Shown here in pieces: positions 1 through 6,855 of a stretch of DNA of 11,876 nt. The DNA comes from an uncultured Comamonadaceae bacterium. GTDB lineage: Bacteria; Pseudomonadota; Gammaproteobacteria; Burkholderiales; Burkholderiaceae_C. How positions within the stretch are numbered: the stretch's first letter is position 1; each line of letters starts with the position of its first letter. The position numbers and the translations under genes are program-made. The notes beneath the pieces were generated by a model. The model did no database searches. It was not told the origin of the DNA and saw only the letters and a list, made by a program, of their open reading frames with translations. The stretch covers positions 1 through 11,876 of the forward strand of contig CALBWZ010000159.1 in NCBI GenBank assembly GCA_937893415.1. The letters run 5' to 3'.

Positions 1-804
1 GACCAAATGGTCATATATAGACTGAAAATGCAGCCAGCCAATGTATTCTGACCCTACATGCTCGCGGCTGTAACGGGCTTTATCTGGCGGCACCAATACC
101 GGCTTGTGACCCGAGGCCTCCACCAACAACTGCTGCTTGCAGCAGCGCTCAAGCGCTATAAACCAAAATGCTGCTGCTTCAATGCTGTGCCGACTGGCGG
201 TTAGCAAACCATGGTTTTGGTGAATGGCAGCCTTCACGCCTGTAAACCAATCGCAGACGGCCAGGCCCGCTTTTTCTTCAACTGCCACCTGCCCCGCCTC
301 ATCTTTAATGACCACATGGTCTTCAAAAAAAGCCGCCGCATCCTGCGAAATAGGCTCTAGTGGGCGACCCAACGCGGCAAACGCGGTGCCGTACACCGTA
401 TGCGCGTGGCACATGGCCACAATGTCTGGATGTGCCTCATGCACCGCACCATGCAACACAAAACCGGCGCGGTTGATGGCATGGCGACCCTCTACAACAC
501 GGCCCTTGTGGTCAGCCAAAATCAGGTTGGACACCTTGACTTGGGCAAAATGCACACACATGGGGTTGGTCCAATACAGCTCTGGATGCTCTGGGTCACG
601 TATGGTGAGGTGACCCGCAAACCCATAATCAAACTTCTCCAGTGCAAAGGCGCGACAAGCAGCAACCAACCTCTGCTTGAGGTGCAACCGCTCAGACTCT
701 ACGTTTTTAAAGGTCGGCTTTGTCGGAAAAATTACACCTGCTTGCGTCGGCTCATAGATTGAAGGCTTGCTGTGTGCGGGCGCTGTTGTAGGGGCGGTAT
801 GCAT
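1..804 (-). CDS. Class II aldolase/adducin-family protein (partial, C-terminus off the left edge)
   Basis: The frame is open for 268 codons from an ATG at 804 to the window edge with no stop, so only the extreme C-terminus is missing if it has the usual family length of about 260-280 residues. The fold is recognised from the metal-binding HAH motif at residues 133-135 (context AMCHAHTVYG), the preceding LHGAVHEAHPDI segment, and a later HQNHGLLT segment that supplies the third zinc histidine. Family members are metal-dependent aldolases, epimerases or decarboxylases of small oxygenated acids. The start is supported by GGAG about 8 bases upstream. It lies 18 bases after the stop of the reductase gene, so it is the third gene of an oxygenase-reductase operon. 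A role as decarboxylase or aldolase acting on the ring-hydroxylation product is inference; some dihydroxyphthalate decarboxylases belong to this family. The substrate is unknown. Confidence 0.85.
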   Translation of the reverse strand, partial: MHTAPTTAPAHSKPSIYEPTQAGVIFPTKPTFKNVESERLHLKQRLVAACRAFALEKFDYGFAGHLTIRDPEHPELYWTNPMCVHFAQVKVSNLILADHKGRVVEGRHAINRAGFVLHGAVHEAHPDIVAMCHAHTVYGTAFAALGRPLEPISQDAAAFFEDHVVIKDEAGQVAVEEKAGLAVCDWFTGVKAAIHQNHGLLTASRHSIEAAAFWFIALERCCKQQLLVEASGHKPVLVPPDKARYSREHVGSEYIGWLHFQSIYDHLV

Positions 805-822
805 GGTGATGGCTCCAGTTCA

Positions 823-1821
823 TTAAAGATCGAGTGTGAGGGTTTGGCTCAGTGCGCGTGACACGCACAGGGTCAGGCATGTCTTTTTGTCGTCATCGCT
901 CAGAATATAGTCGTGGTGGTCTACCTCACCATCGAGGTAGTCCACCTTGCACGTGCCACACAAACCAGACAGGCATGAGGTTGGCACCCGCCGCCCTGCC
1001 AGCTCGAGGGCACGGACAATGGTTTGATCTGGGCCAACCGTAATTCTCTCGCCACTTTTCATCAAAATAACATCAAAACTGCCCGCGAGCGTCGCAACAG
1101 ATGCGCTGTCAGGGGCTTTGAAGTACTCGGTATGCACATGGCCACTTGGCCAGTGGGCGCTAGATGCCGTGCAAGCCTTCATAAAACCTGCAGGTCCACA
1201 GAAGTACACATGTGTGCCCACCGCGTGGCTGTGCAGCAGCTTGGCGATGTCTAACCCTTGGCTTGTGTCGCCGTTGTCGTAATGGAAGTGCAAGCTGTCG
1301 TGCGGCACCAAGGCCAGTAACTCAGCTGCAAATGCGGCGTGTTGCGCACTGCGCGCGCAGTAATGCAGCTCAAAAGAGGCACCTTGGTGGACCAGCTCAT
1401 GCGCCATAGATTTAAGAGGGGTGATGCCAATACCACCCGCTAACAACACCGTGTGCTTGGCCTCTTTGGCCATGGCAAATACGTGACGCAGCGGCCCCAC
1501 AGTTAGCAACTGCCCCACGCGCACGTGCTCGTGCATGGCAATAGACCCACCTGTGCTCTTGGCCTTGGGCTCTTTCAGAACACCCAACAGCCATTGAGAC
1601 CGATCGCGCGGGTCGCTGGCCAACGAGTAGGCGCGAACAAGCCCGCCTGGAGCCTGCACATCCACGTGCGCACCTGGTTCAAACACCGGCAGGTCATGGC
1701 CATCGGGATCGGCTAATTCGTAAGACACAATGCCACGCGCTTGCAACCGAATGCCACGGACTTGTAGCTGCCAGACTTGCGCCTTTGGTGGCGTTGCATG
1801 CAGCTTGTCCGACACAATCAT
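823..1821 (-). CDS. Ring-hydroxylating oxygenase reductase (phthalate dioxygenase reductase-like, FMN/NAD + 2Fe-2S)
   Basis: The 332-residue protein is a class IA-type oxygenase reductase that would pass electrons from NAD(P)H through flavin and a ferredoxin domain to the Rieske partner encoded just upstream. The flavin-binding RAYSLAS motif is at residues 63-69, and the pyridine-nucleotide site is formed by GGIGITP (129-135) and CGP (208-210). The C-terminal plant-type [2Fe-2S] domain has C283, C288 and C291 (C-x4-C-x2-C) and C319 in the CVSRA motif. Length and domain order match phthalate dioxygenase reductase and vanillate demethylase VanB. Its ATG overlaps the stop of the oxygenase gene (ATGA), and GAGG lies just upstream inside the oxygenase gene, so translation is probably coupled. 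All key residues are present. The exact substrate system is not identifiable. Confidence 0.93.
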   Translation of the reverse strand: MIVSDKLHATPPKAQVWQLQVRGIRLQARGIVSYELADPDGHDLPVFEPGAHVDVQAPGGLVRAYSLASDPRDRSQWLLGVLKEPKAKSTGGSIAMHEHVRVGQLLTVGPLRHVFAMAKEAKHTVLLAGGIGITPLKSMAHELVHQGASFELHYCARSAQHAAFAAELLALVPHDSLHFHYDNGDTSQGLDIAKLLHSHAVGTHVYFCGPAGFMKACTASSAHWPSGHVHTEYFKAPDSASVATLAGSFDVILMKSGERITVGPDQTIVRALELAGRRVPTSCLSGLCGTCKVDYLDGEVDHHDYILSDDDKKTCLTLCVSRALSQTLTLDL

Positions 1822-3356
1822 GCGTGCCTCTTCTCAAGCACATCTTGTTGCAGCAATGCCATTTTTGACTTGACGAAATCCGTACGCGCTTGCCCTTTTA
1901 AGGCTTCAGATTCGCTGATGATGGCGACCACTTGCTTGGCCAAGAAACGCCTCAGCGTGACCTCTTCCTGCGTGGTTCTGCCAACGGGCAGGTCAAACAC
2001 ATTGCCTGAGCAATAGCTGTTGGGTTGTGAGCCACAATCGCGCAGCCACTGTGCAAATTGCTCTGGCCCAGCTTGTGGGTTGCTGCCTCGCACGGCATCG
2101 CGCAACAGCTTGCGAAACATGTACAAGCCCGCATCAAATTTGGTTGGGTTTTCTAATGCATGGATTGCAATAGGACGCTGGCTCACCATGGCTTCGTAAT
2201 CACCTGGCGCGTATTGGCAGTCTTTGTAATTGTCTCTTGCGCGGTGGTCTGCAGGAATGGGCGGTATGTCGTCTATCTTGTAGTGCCCAAACCGCTCTGG
2301 TCGGCGCATGGCCACTTGGCCCTCTAAGAAATCAATGGCCTCATAACCCACCATGCCTTTGTCACCCACACCGCGGGTATCAATACCAGGCCCCATCACA
2401 CGCCAACCCAGCATTTTGCTGTTGGTGTCGTCCACGGGTACCGTCCAGCGAATCATGTGAAAACGGCTGAAGTGTTTCTTTTTCTTGCCATCTTCTGAGG
2501 TGTAGGCATGCAAACTCAAATTTGGCAACACTTGATGCTGCACGCGAATGAACATGTGGTCTGTGTCTGATCGCCTGGCACCCGAGCCAGCCAAGCCACG
2601 CCCACCTTGCACAGGCACAAAGTGCATGTCTGGCGGGACCTCCATGGAGGCCGCGCCCACCTCGTCAAATGTGGTGCCTTGAAAATGCTCACCCGTCACC
2701 TGTTGCTTGGCATGCAATGCCATGGTGTGGTAGTTGTCAGCTGAGTTGTCTTGAACTTGCAACCAATTGCAATGCTCGAAATTGCTGTAAGGCACCAGCT
2801 CATCACCATCTTCGACCGTAAAGTTACCCTCCCATTCGGGGAAAGGTGGCTCTTGGTCTGGGGGCCCCATGTATGCAAATACAAGGCCATGCAACTCAAA
2901 TGCTTTGTAAGCGCCTTGGCGAATAGAGCAGCGGTAGCGCTCGCCCTCCTCCTCCTCGCCTTGCGGAAACGGCACACGCAAACAAGTGCCATCAACGTCG
3001 AACACCATACCGTGGTAACAACAAGAAATGCCACGCGTTTGAATCTTGCCGTATTCCAGCGAGGCACCTCTGTGTACACAGTGCGCGTGCAGCAACCCAA
3101 TTTGGCCAGAACCATCTCGAAATGCGACCAACTCTTCGCCCATGATCATCAAGAATCTTGGCGTGTCGGTGAGCTCAATGGACATGCAAACAGGATGCCA
3201 AAACCTGCGCATGTACTCCCCTAGGGGGGTTCCAGCCCCAGTCTCTGTGAGTTCTGGGTCATGGCCTGTCACCTTGTTTGTGTAGTAGCCCCCAAATGGC
3301 TGCAGTTTCTTTTCAATGGGCGCAGCCGATTGCGCTGGCGTGTCGTGTGTGGTCAT
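1818..3356 (-). CDS. Rieske [2Fe-2S] aromatic ring-hydroxylating oxygenase, alpha (catalytic) subunit
   Basis: The 512-residue cytoplasmic protein resembles phthalate 4,5-dioxygenase-type oxygenases, which hydroxylate or demethylate aromatic substrates with electrons from a partner reductase. The Rieske centre is C93-x-H95 and C112-x2-H115. The mononuclear iron site is in the DNSADNYHTMALH segment, with ligands H210 and H215 and bridging D207; a third ligand is probably D386 in GDYEAMVSQRP. A run of four glutamates at 134-137 and a KKKK patch at 291-294 are minor oddities. I chose ATG at 3356 because AGGAG sits 7 bases upstream; a TTG in frame at 3380 would add 8 residues but has no better site. 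It is followed by its reductase (4-base overlap) and then a class II aldolase. No beta subunit is seen, consistent with a homomultimeric alpha-only oxygenase. The substrate is not known. Confidence 0.92.
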   Translation of the reverse strand: MTTHDTPAQSAAPIEKKLQPFGGYYTNKVTGHDPELTETGAGTPLGEYMRRFWHPVCMSIELTDTPRFLMIMGEELVAFRDGSGQIGLLHAHCVHRGASLEYGKIQTRGISCCYHGMVFDVDGTCLRVPFPQGEEEEGERYRCSIRQGAYKAFELHGLVFAYMGPPDQEPPFPEWEGNFTVEDGDELVPYSNFEHCNWLQVQDNSADNYHTMALHAKQQVTGEHFQGTTFDEVGAASMEVPPDMHFVPVQGGRGLAGSGARRSDTDHMFIRVQHQVLPNLSLHAYTSEDGKKKKHFSRFHMIRWTVPVDDTNSKMLGWRVMGPGIDTRGVGDKGMVGYEAIDFLEGQVAMRRPERFGHYKIDDIPPIPADHRARDNYKDCQYAPGDYEAMVSQRPIAIHALENPTKFDAGLYMFRKLLRDAVRGSNPQAGPEQFAQWLRDCGSQPNSYCSGNVFDLPVGRTTQEEVTLRRFLAKQVVAIISESEALKGQARTDFVKSKMALLQQDVLEKRHA

Positions 3357-3393
3357 TGGGGCGCTCCTGAAGCTGGTCAATTATTGTCTACTG

Positions 3394-3411
3394 AACTCTG
3401 TATACAGAGTT
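3394..3411. promoter_or_regulatory. Perfect 18-base palindrome, probable operator of the oxygenase operon
   Basis: The sequence AACTCTGTATACAGAGTT is a perfect inverted repeat centred on GTATAC. It lies 38 bases upstream of the chosen ATG of the oxygenase gene, where a promoter would be expected. A TGTATACA core is typical of dimeric repressors such as GntR/FCD-type regulators, and MarR-type sites are also palindromes of this length. No regulator gene is in the window, so the binding protein is unknown. The promoter hexamers themselves are not clear. Confidence 0.6.
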
Positions 3412-3493
3412 TAAAGGCAGCTGTACGCCGCCGTCATTGGGAATAACCCGCAATGCTTGGCAGTGGCCACGCCTACTGTTACACCCCCGCGCA

Positions 3494-3517
3494 ACCCGAC
3501 ACCTGCAGGTGTCGGGT
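3494..3517. terminator. Perfect 24-base palindrome downstream of senC, possible terminator
   Basis: A perfect GC-rich inverted repeat (arms beginning ACCCGACACC, centre CCTGCAGG) starts 26 bases past the senC stop codon, between the end of the sen operon and the start of the oxygenase operon. It could fold into a strong stem in senC mRNA. No U-tract follows on the minus strand, so classical intrinsic termination is not certain. A protein-binding site is the main alternative. Confidence 0.45.
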
Positions 3518-3542
3518 GCTGGAGACGTTGCTCGTCAACCGG

Positions 3543-5837
3543 TCATGCCACCAAACGAATCGGCTCCAGTGCGTCGCCTTGGGGCAAGATGCGACCAATG
3601 ATGGCCGTGTGTGTGTAGCCCAGCGCTTGCAGGGCTGTCACGCAGGCCTGCGCTTGGGCGCCAGGTACGCTGGCCAACAAACCACCTGCTGTTTGTGGGT
3701 CAAATAGCAGTGGGTAGCTGGGATGCTGGGCAAACTCAGCCTGGTTGCTCAGAGCCCGACGCAACCGCACATTGGCCGGCTGCAAGGAACTGAGAATACC
3801 CGCGGCCACCGTCTCAAGCGCACCCTCTAACAACGGCAGGCTAGACAGGCTTACCTCGGCATCCACGCCCGAGGGTCGCGTCATTTCCACCAAATGACCT
3901 AGCAAACCAAACCCTGTGAGGTCGGTGCAAGCCGTGGCGCCGTGTGCACGCAGACATTGCGCGCCCAATTGGTTGGACTGAATCATCGATTGCAAGGCGG
4001 CATCAATCCAACGACCACGCGCCTTCAAGCTGGCGTGCGCGGCAAACAACGTACCTGTCCCAATCGGCTTGGTCAGTACCAGCACATCACCGGCTTGCAT
4101 ACCGCCTTTGCGCAACAAGGCTTCTAAGTCGTCGTCAATCAGGCCGTTGATGGCGAAGCCCAATGCCAGCTCTTGACCCTCGCCAGTGTGCCCACCCACC
4201 AAGGCGCAACCAGCCGCATTCAATACCTCAACAGCGCCGCTCATCATTTGCAACAACAAGTCTTCGACCTTGGCCTCTAGGCCAGGCGGCACAGTGGCAA
4301 CGGCTGTGGCCGATTGGGCTTGCGCACCCATGGCGAAAATATCGCCAAGCGCGTGGTTGGCGGCTATCTTGCCAAAAATATAGGGGTCATCAACAAATGC
4401 ACGGAAAAAGTCAACCGAATGCACCATGGCTTTGCCAGGCGGTACGCGCACCACGGCGGCATCGTCGGGCGCGTGCAGGCCAACCAGCACGTCGTCCCGC
4501 TGAATCACTTGCAAGCCGCCCAAGGCACGCGACAACACATTGGCCCCTACTTTGGCACCACAACCGCCACAGCGCATGGCCATGGCAGAAATGACTTGCA
4601 GCGACTCATCGGCACTGAGCGCCAAGCCCATGGCGGCTGAACGGGAGCTTGAGTGGGCCATGTTGTTGGACATGTCAGGAAACTCAGAAAACTTGCGCAT
4701 AAAGCGCCGGTCAATCCAATCCTTCCAGCGCCACACCCACTGACCAGAGAAGCCCAGCGCACCGCGTGAGGCAACTGCGTAGGCATCGCCTGTGCTGATG
4801 AGCGCCAGCCATCCACGCTGGGGGTGGTAGGGCTTTAGCGGCTTGTCTTGCACGGAGCGGCGCAAGTTGTCTGCCAACGGGCGGCTCTGACGCACCGCAA
4901 ACACGCCGGCTTTGGGCAACGCGTGGTTGTGCATAGAGGCAATGTCGCCAGCCGCAAAAACGTGGGGGTCGTTGGTGCACTGCAAGCAGTCATTGACCAC
5001 CAAGAAACCGCTGGCGTCCAACGCCAACCCTGTTTCGCGTAGCCACGGCGCACCCCCAGCCTGCGTGACCCAAATGGTTTCGTCTACGGCCACCACGTCG
5101 CCGTTGGCGCAATGCAGTTGACCGGCATCAACTTGGGTCACTTGGCCATTGACATGAACGGTGACACCGCGCGCAGCAAGCACCAGTGCAAACCGCTTGC
5201 GCACCCGCGCGTTGTGCGTGGGCAAGATGCAGGGGTCGGCGCTGAAGAGATGAAATTGAAGTGACTGGGGGTCACGTCCCATGTCTTTAAGTTCACGGTG
5301 CAACCGGTGCTGCATGGCCAGCAGCAGCTCCACACCGCCAGCGCCAGCACCCACCACAGCAATGCGCAGCGGGCCTTGGGTGTGTTGCTGCACCCGTGCT
5401 AACAGCGCCAACCAGCGCTGGTTGAACTGGTAAATCGGCTTCACCGCAACCGCGTGCTGCTCAGCACCTGCGACGCCGCCAAGCTGCGGCGTTGAGCCAA
5501 TGTTGATAGACAACCGGTCATAAGGTACTGGCGGTCGATTGGCGCACAACACGTGTTTGGTATGACGGTCTATGCCAACCACGGTATCGCGGTACAGCCG
5601 CGCACCAGCAAAAACGGCCAACTTACCCAAGTCAATGTGCACGTCGTCATAGCTGTAATGGCCGGCCACATAGCCTGGCAGCATGCCAGAGTAAGGCGTG
5701 TGCACGTCGGTGCAAATTAAGGTCAAACGCACGCCAGGCATGGGTTGCATGGCAAAGCGTTTGAGTACGCCCACATGGCTGTGGCCGCCACCCACCAAAA
5801 CGATATCGCGGGCTATTGGCTGACTGGGTGTTTGCAT
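3543..5837 (-). CDS. senC: SenC: selenophosphate synthetase (SelD) fused to an N-terminal pyridine nucleotide-disulfide oxidoreductase domain
   Basis: This 764-residue two-domain protein is expected to make selenophosphate from selenide and ATP for selenosugar formation. The N-terminal part (about 1-385) is an NDH-2-like FAD/NAD(P) oxidoreductase: GGGHSH (16-21) for FAD, a second Rossmann motif GAGAGG (163-168) for NAD(P)H, and AAGDIA (295-300). A linker at about 386-415 leads to the SelD domain. There, C426 in CGGCGAK matches the catalytic Cys17 of E. coli SelD and K429 matches Lys20; E. coli Cys19 is replaced by A428. Other SelD signatures are the DDAAV segment (458-462), VGGHTGEG (547-554), TDLTGFGLLGH and DPQTAGGLL. 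No in-frame UGA for selenocysteine is involved. Its start lies inside the end of senB (25-base overlap). The fusion is a known architecture; the role of its redox domain, perhaps supplying reduced selenium, is inference. Confidence 0.93.
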   Translation of the reverse strand: MQTPSQPIARDIVLVGGGHSHVGVLKRFAMQPMPGVRLTLICTDVHTPYSGMLPGYVAGHYSYDDVHIDLGKLAVFAGARLYRDTVVGIDRHTKHVLCANRPPVPYDRLSINIGSTPQLGGVAGAEQHAVAVKPIYQFNQRWLALLARVQQHTQGPLRIAVVGAGAGGVELLLAMQHRLHRELKDMGRDPQSLQFHLFSADPCILPTHNARVRKRFALVLAARGVTVHVNGQVTQVDAGQLHCANGDVVAVDETIWVTQAGGAPWLRETGLALDASGFLVVNDCLQCTNDPHVFAAGDIASMHNHALPKAGVFAVRQSRPLADNLRRSVQDKPLKPYHPQRGWLALISTGDAYAVASRGALGFSGQWVWRWKDWIDRRFMRKFSEFPDMSNNMAHSSSRSAAMGLALSADESLQVISAMAMRCGGCGAKVGANVLSRALGGLQVIQRDDVLVGLHAPDDAAVVRVPPGKAMVHSVDFFRAFVDDPYIFGKIAANHALGDIFAMGAQAQSATAVATVPPGLEAKVEDLLLQMMSGAVEVLNAAGCALVGGHTGEGQELALGFAINGLIDDDLEALLRKGGMQAGDVLVLTKPIGTGTLFAAHASLKARGRWIDAALQSMIQSNQLGAQCLRAHGATACTDLTGFGLLGHLVEMTRPSGVDAEVSLSSLPLLEGALETVAAGILSSLQPANVRLRRALSNQAEFAQHPSYPLLFDPQTAGGLLASVPGAQAQACVTALQALGYTHTAIIGRILPQGDALEPIRLVA

Positions 5838-6841
5838 GCGTTGTAAGGCTTTTTGGAATTGTCTTGCAGCTCGTCTAAGAGATGCAGCAGCGCTGCTCTT
5901 TCAGCTTGTTGGGCGAACAGCGGCGCACGCACCCCGCATTGAATGTGTAATTGGCTGTACAGCGGGTCAAAGTCACGGTTGTGGCAGCGGCGCAGAAGTT
6001 GCGCAAGTTGCGGCGCATCATCCCAGTCAAAGTAACCCAAATAATCAGCGCCCAGCATACCCACATTGCCAGCGACGCGCGAAGCTAACACCGGTGTGCC
6101 AGAGCGCACAGCCTCCATCAGCACGTGCGCTCCGCCTTCCATGGCACTGGTATGAACCAGCACATGGGCTTGCTGGATACGACGGCGGGTTTGGGCATGC
6201 GTCAGGGCCCCAAGCCAACGGTAGTTCGGGCATTGACCGGCCGTTGTTTGGGCTTGCTCGCCCAAAGCAACATCCAGCGCAGCACCTATATGGTCAATAC
6301 AAATAGTGTCATTTGGCGCAAGCAGCTGCGCTGCATTGAAAAGCGTTTGCGGTGACTTCTCTTCGCGCAAGTGCCCGACCATGAGGGCGCGCAAGTGGCG
6401 GCTGGTTTTAAGCAGCGTCTGGCGGGCACTGGTAGACTGAAAAATGACGCGGGCTTTCTTGCGCAGCGCTGGCGGCAAAGCCGCGGCACCGAGCTCTTGG
6501 AGAACCACCAAGCACTGGGCCACATGCAGAGAACTTTGCGCGGCTTCATCACTGTGAATGTCACGGTACAAGTCTGTGCCAGTCAGCACCACAGCCAACG
6601 CAGGTGACTGGGTCTGCTCTGAGCGCATGCGAGACCAAGCGGCAATGGCAGCAGCAGATTTGCGCGCATGCAAAGCCAGCATGGCGACATCAGCGCCAGC
6701 CTCGGGCCCGTCAGGCCAATGCGACGCAATGCGCACCTGATAACGCGGATGTAACAATTGTTGCCAGCGCCTCGCTGTTTGCCAATTGCCATTGTTGGCA
6801 TCGGCTAGGGCTGGACTGATAATGACAACCTGTTGTTTCAT
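5813..6841 (-). CDS. senB: SenB: selenosugar synthase (GT4-like glycosyltransferase)
   Basis: The 342-residue protein has a GT-B glycosyltransferase fold. Its N-terminus (VVIISPALADANNGNW) suits the glycine/asparagine-rich donor loop. GTDLYRD is at 88-94, and VGHLREEKSP at about 155-164 opens the C-terminal domain. The nucleotide-sugar site has EGGAHVLME with the E-x7-E pair E235/E243, followed by SGTPVLASRVAGNVGMLG. In the selenoneine pathway SenB uses selenophosphate and a UDP-sugar (UDP-GlcNAc in the characterised enzymes) to form the C-Se bond of a selenosugar. The assignment rests on these motifs plus its position between senA and the SelD fusion. The ATG at 6841 gives the expected start close to the first beta strand, but no good Shine-Dalgarno is visible. 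Only 14 bases separate it from the divergent senA start. An ordinary cell-surface glycosyltransferase is unlikely in this context. Confidence 0.9.
   Translation of the reverse strand: MKQQVVIISPALADANNGNWQTARRWQQLLHPRYQVRIASHWPDGPEAGADVAMLALHARKSAAAIAAWSRMRSEQTQSPALAVVLTGTDLYRDIHSDEAAQSSLHVAQCLVVLQELGAAALPPALRKKARVIFQSTSARQTLLKTSRHLRALMVGHLREEKSPQTLFNAAQLLAPNDTICIDHIGAALDVALGEQAQTTAGQCPNYRWLGALTHAQTRRRIQQAHVLVHTSAMEGGAHVLMEAVRSGTPVLASRVAGNVGMLGADYLGYFDWDDAPQLAQLLRRCHNRDFDPLYSQLHIQCGVRAPLFAQQAERAALLHLLDELQDNSKKPYNACKHPVSQ
6795..6823 (+). promoter_or_regulatory. Candidate sigma-70 promoter for senA inside the 5' end of senB
   Basis: TTGGCA at 6795-6800 and GATAAT at 6818-6823 are separated by exactly 17 bases, and a transcription start near 6830 would leave a leader of about 26 bases before the senA ATG. 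It lies within the senB coding region because the two genes leave no room between them. No equally good promoter was found for senB on the other strand; a CATAAT at 6858-6853 is the only -10-like match there and has no convincing -35. Confidence 0.4.
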
Positions 6842-6855
6842 AACTTGGGCTGATT

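Noticed and set aside
400..762. Plus-strand open frame of 120 codons
   Set aside because: It lies antisense to the class II aldolase gene, whose minus-strand frame has clear family motifs; no recognisable domain in the plus frame.
2696..3115. Minus-strand open frame of 139 codons inside the oxygenase gene
   Set aside because: It is an out-of-frame shadow of the oxygenase, which carries the Rieske and iron motifs in the correct frame.
4163..4594. Plus-strand open frame of 143 codons
   Set aside because: It is antisense to the SelD part of senC and has a composition biased to Arg, Pro and Gln with no motif.
3543..5837. Selenocysteine (in-frame UGA) in SelD
   Set aside because: The catalytic position is an ordinary cysteine codon and the frame has no internal UGA.
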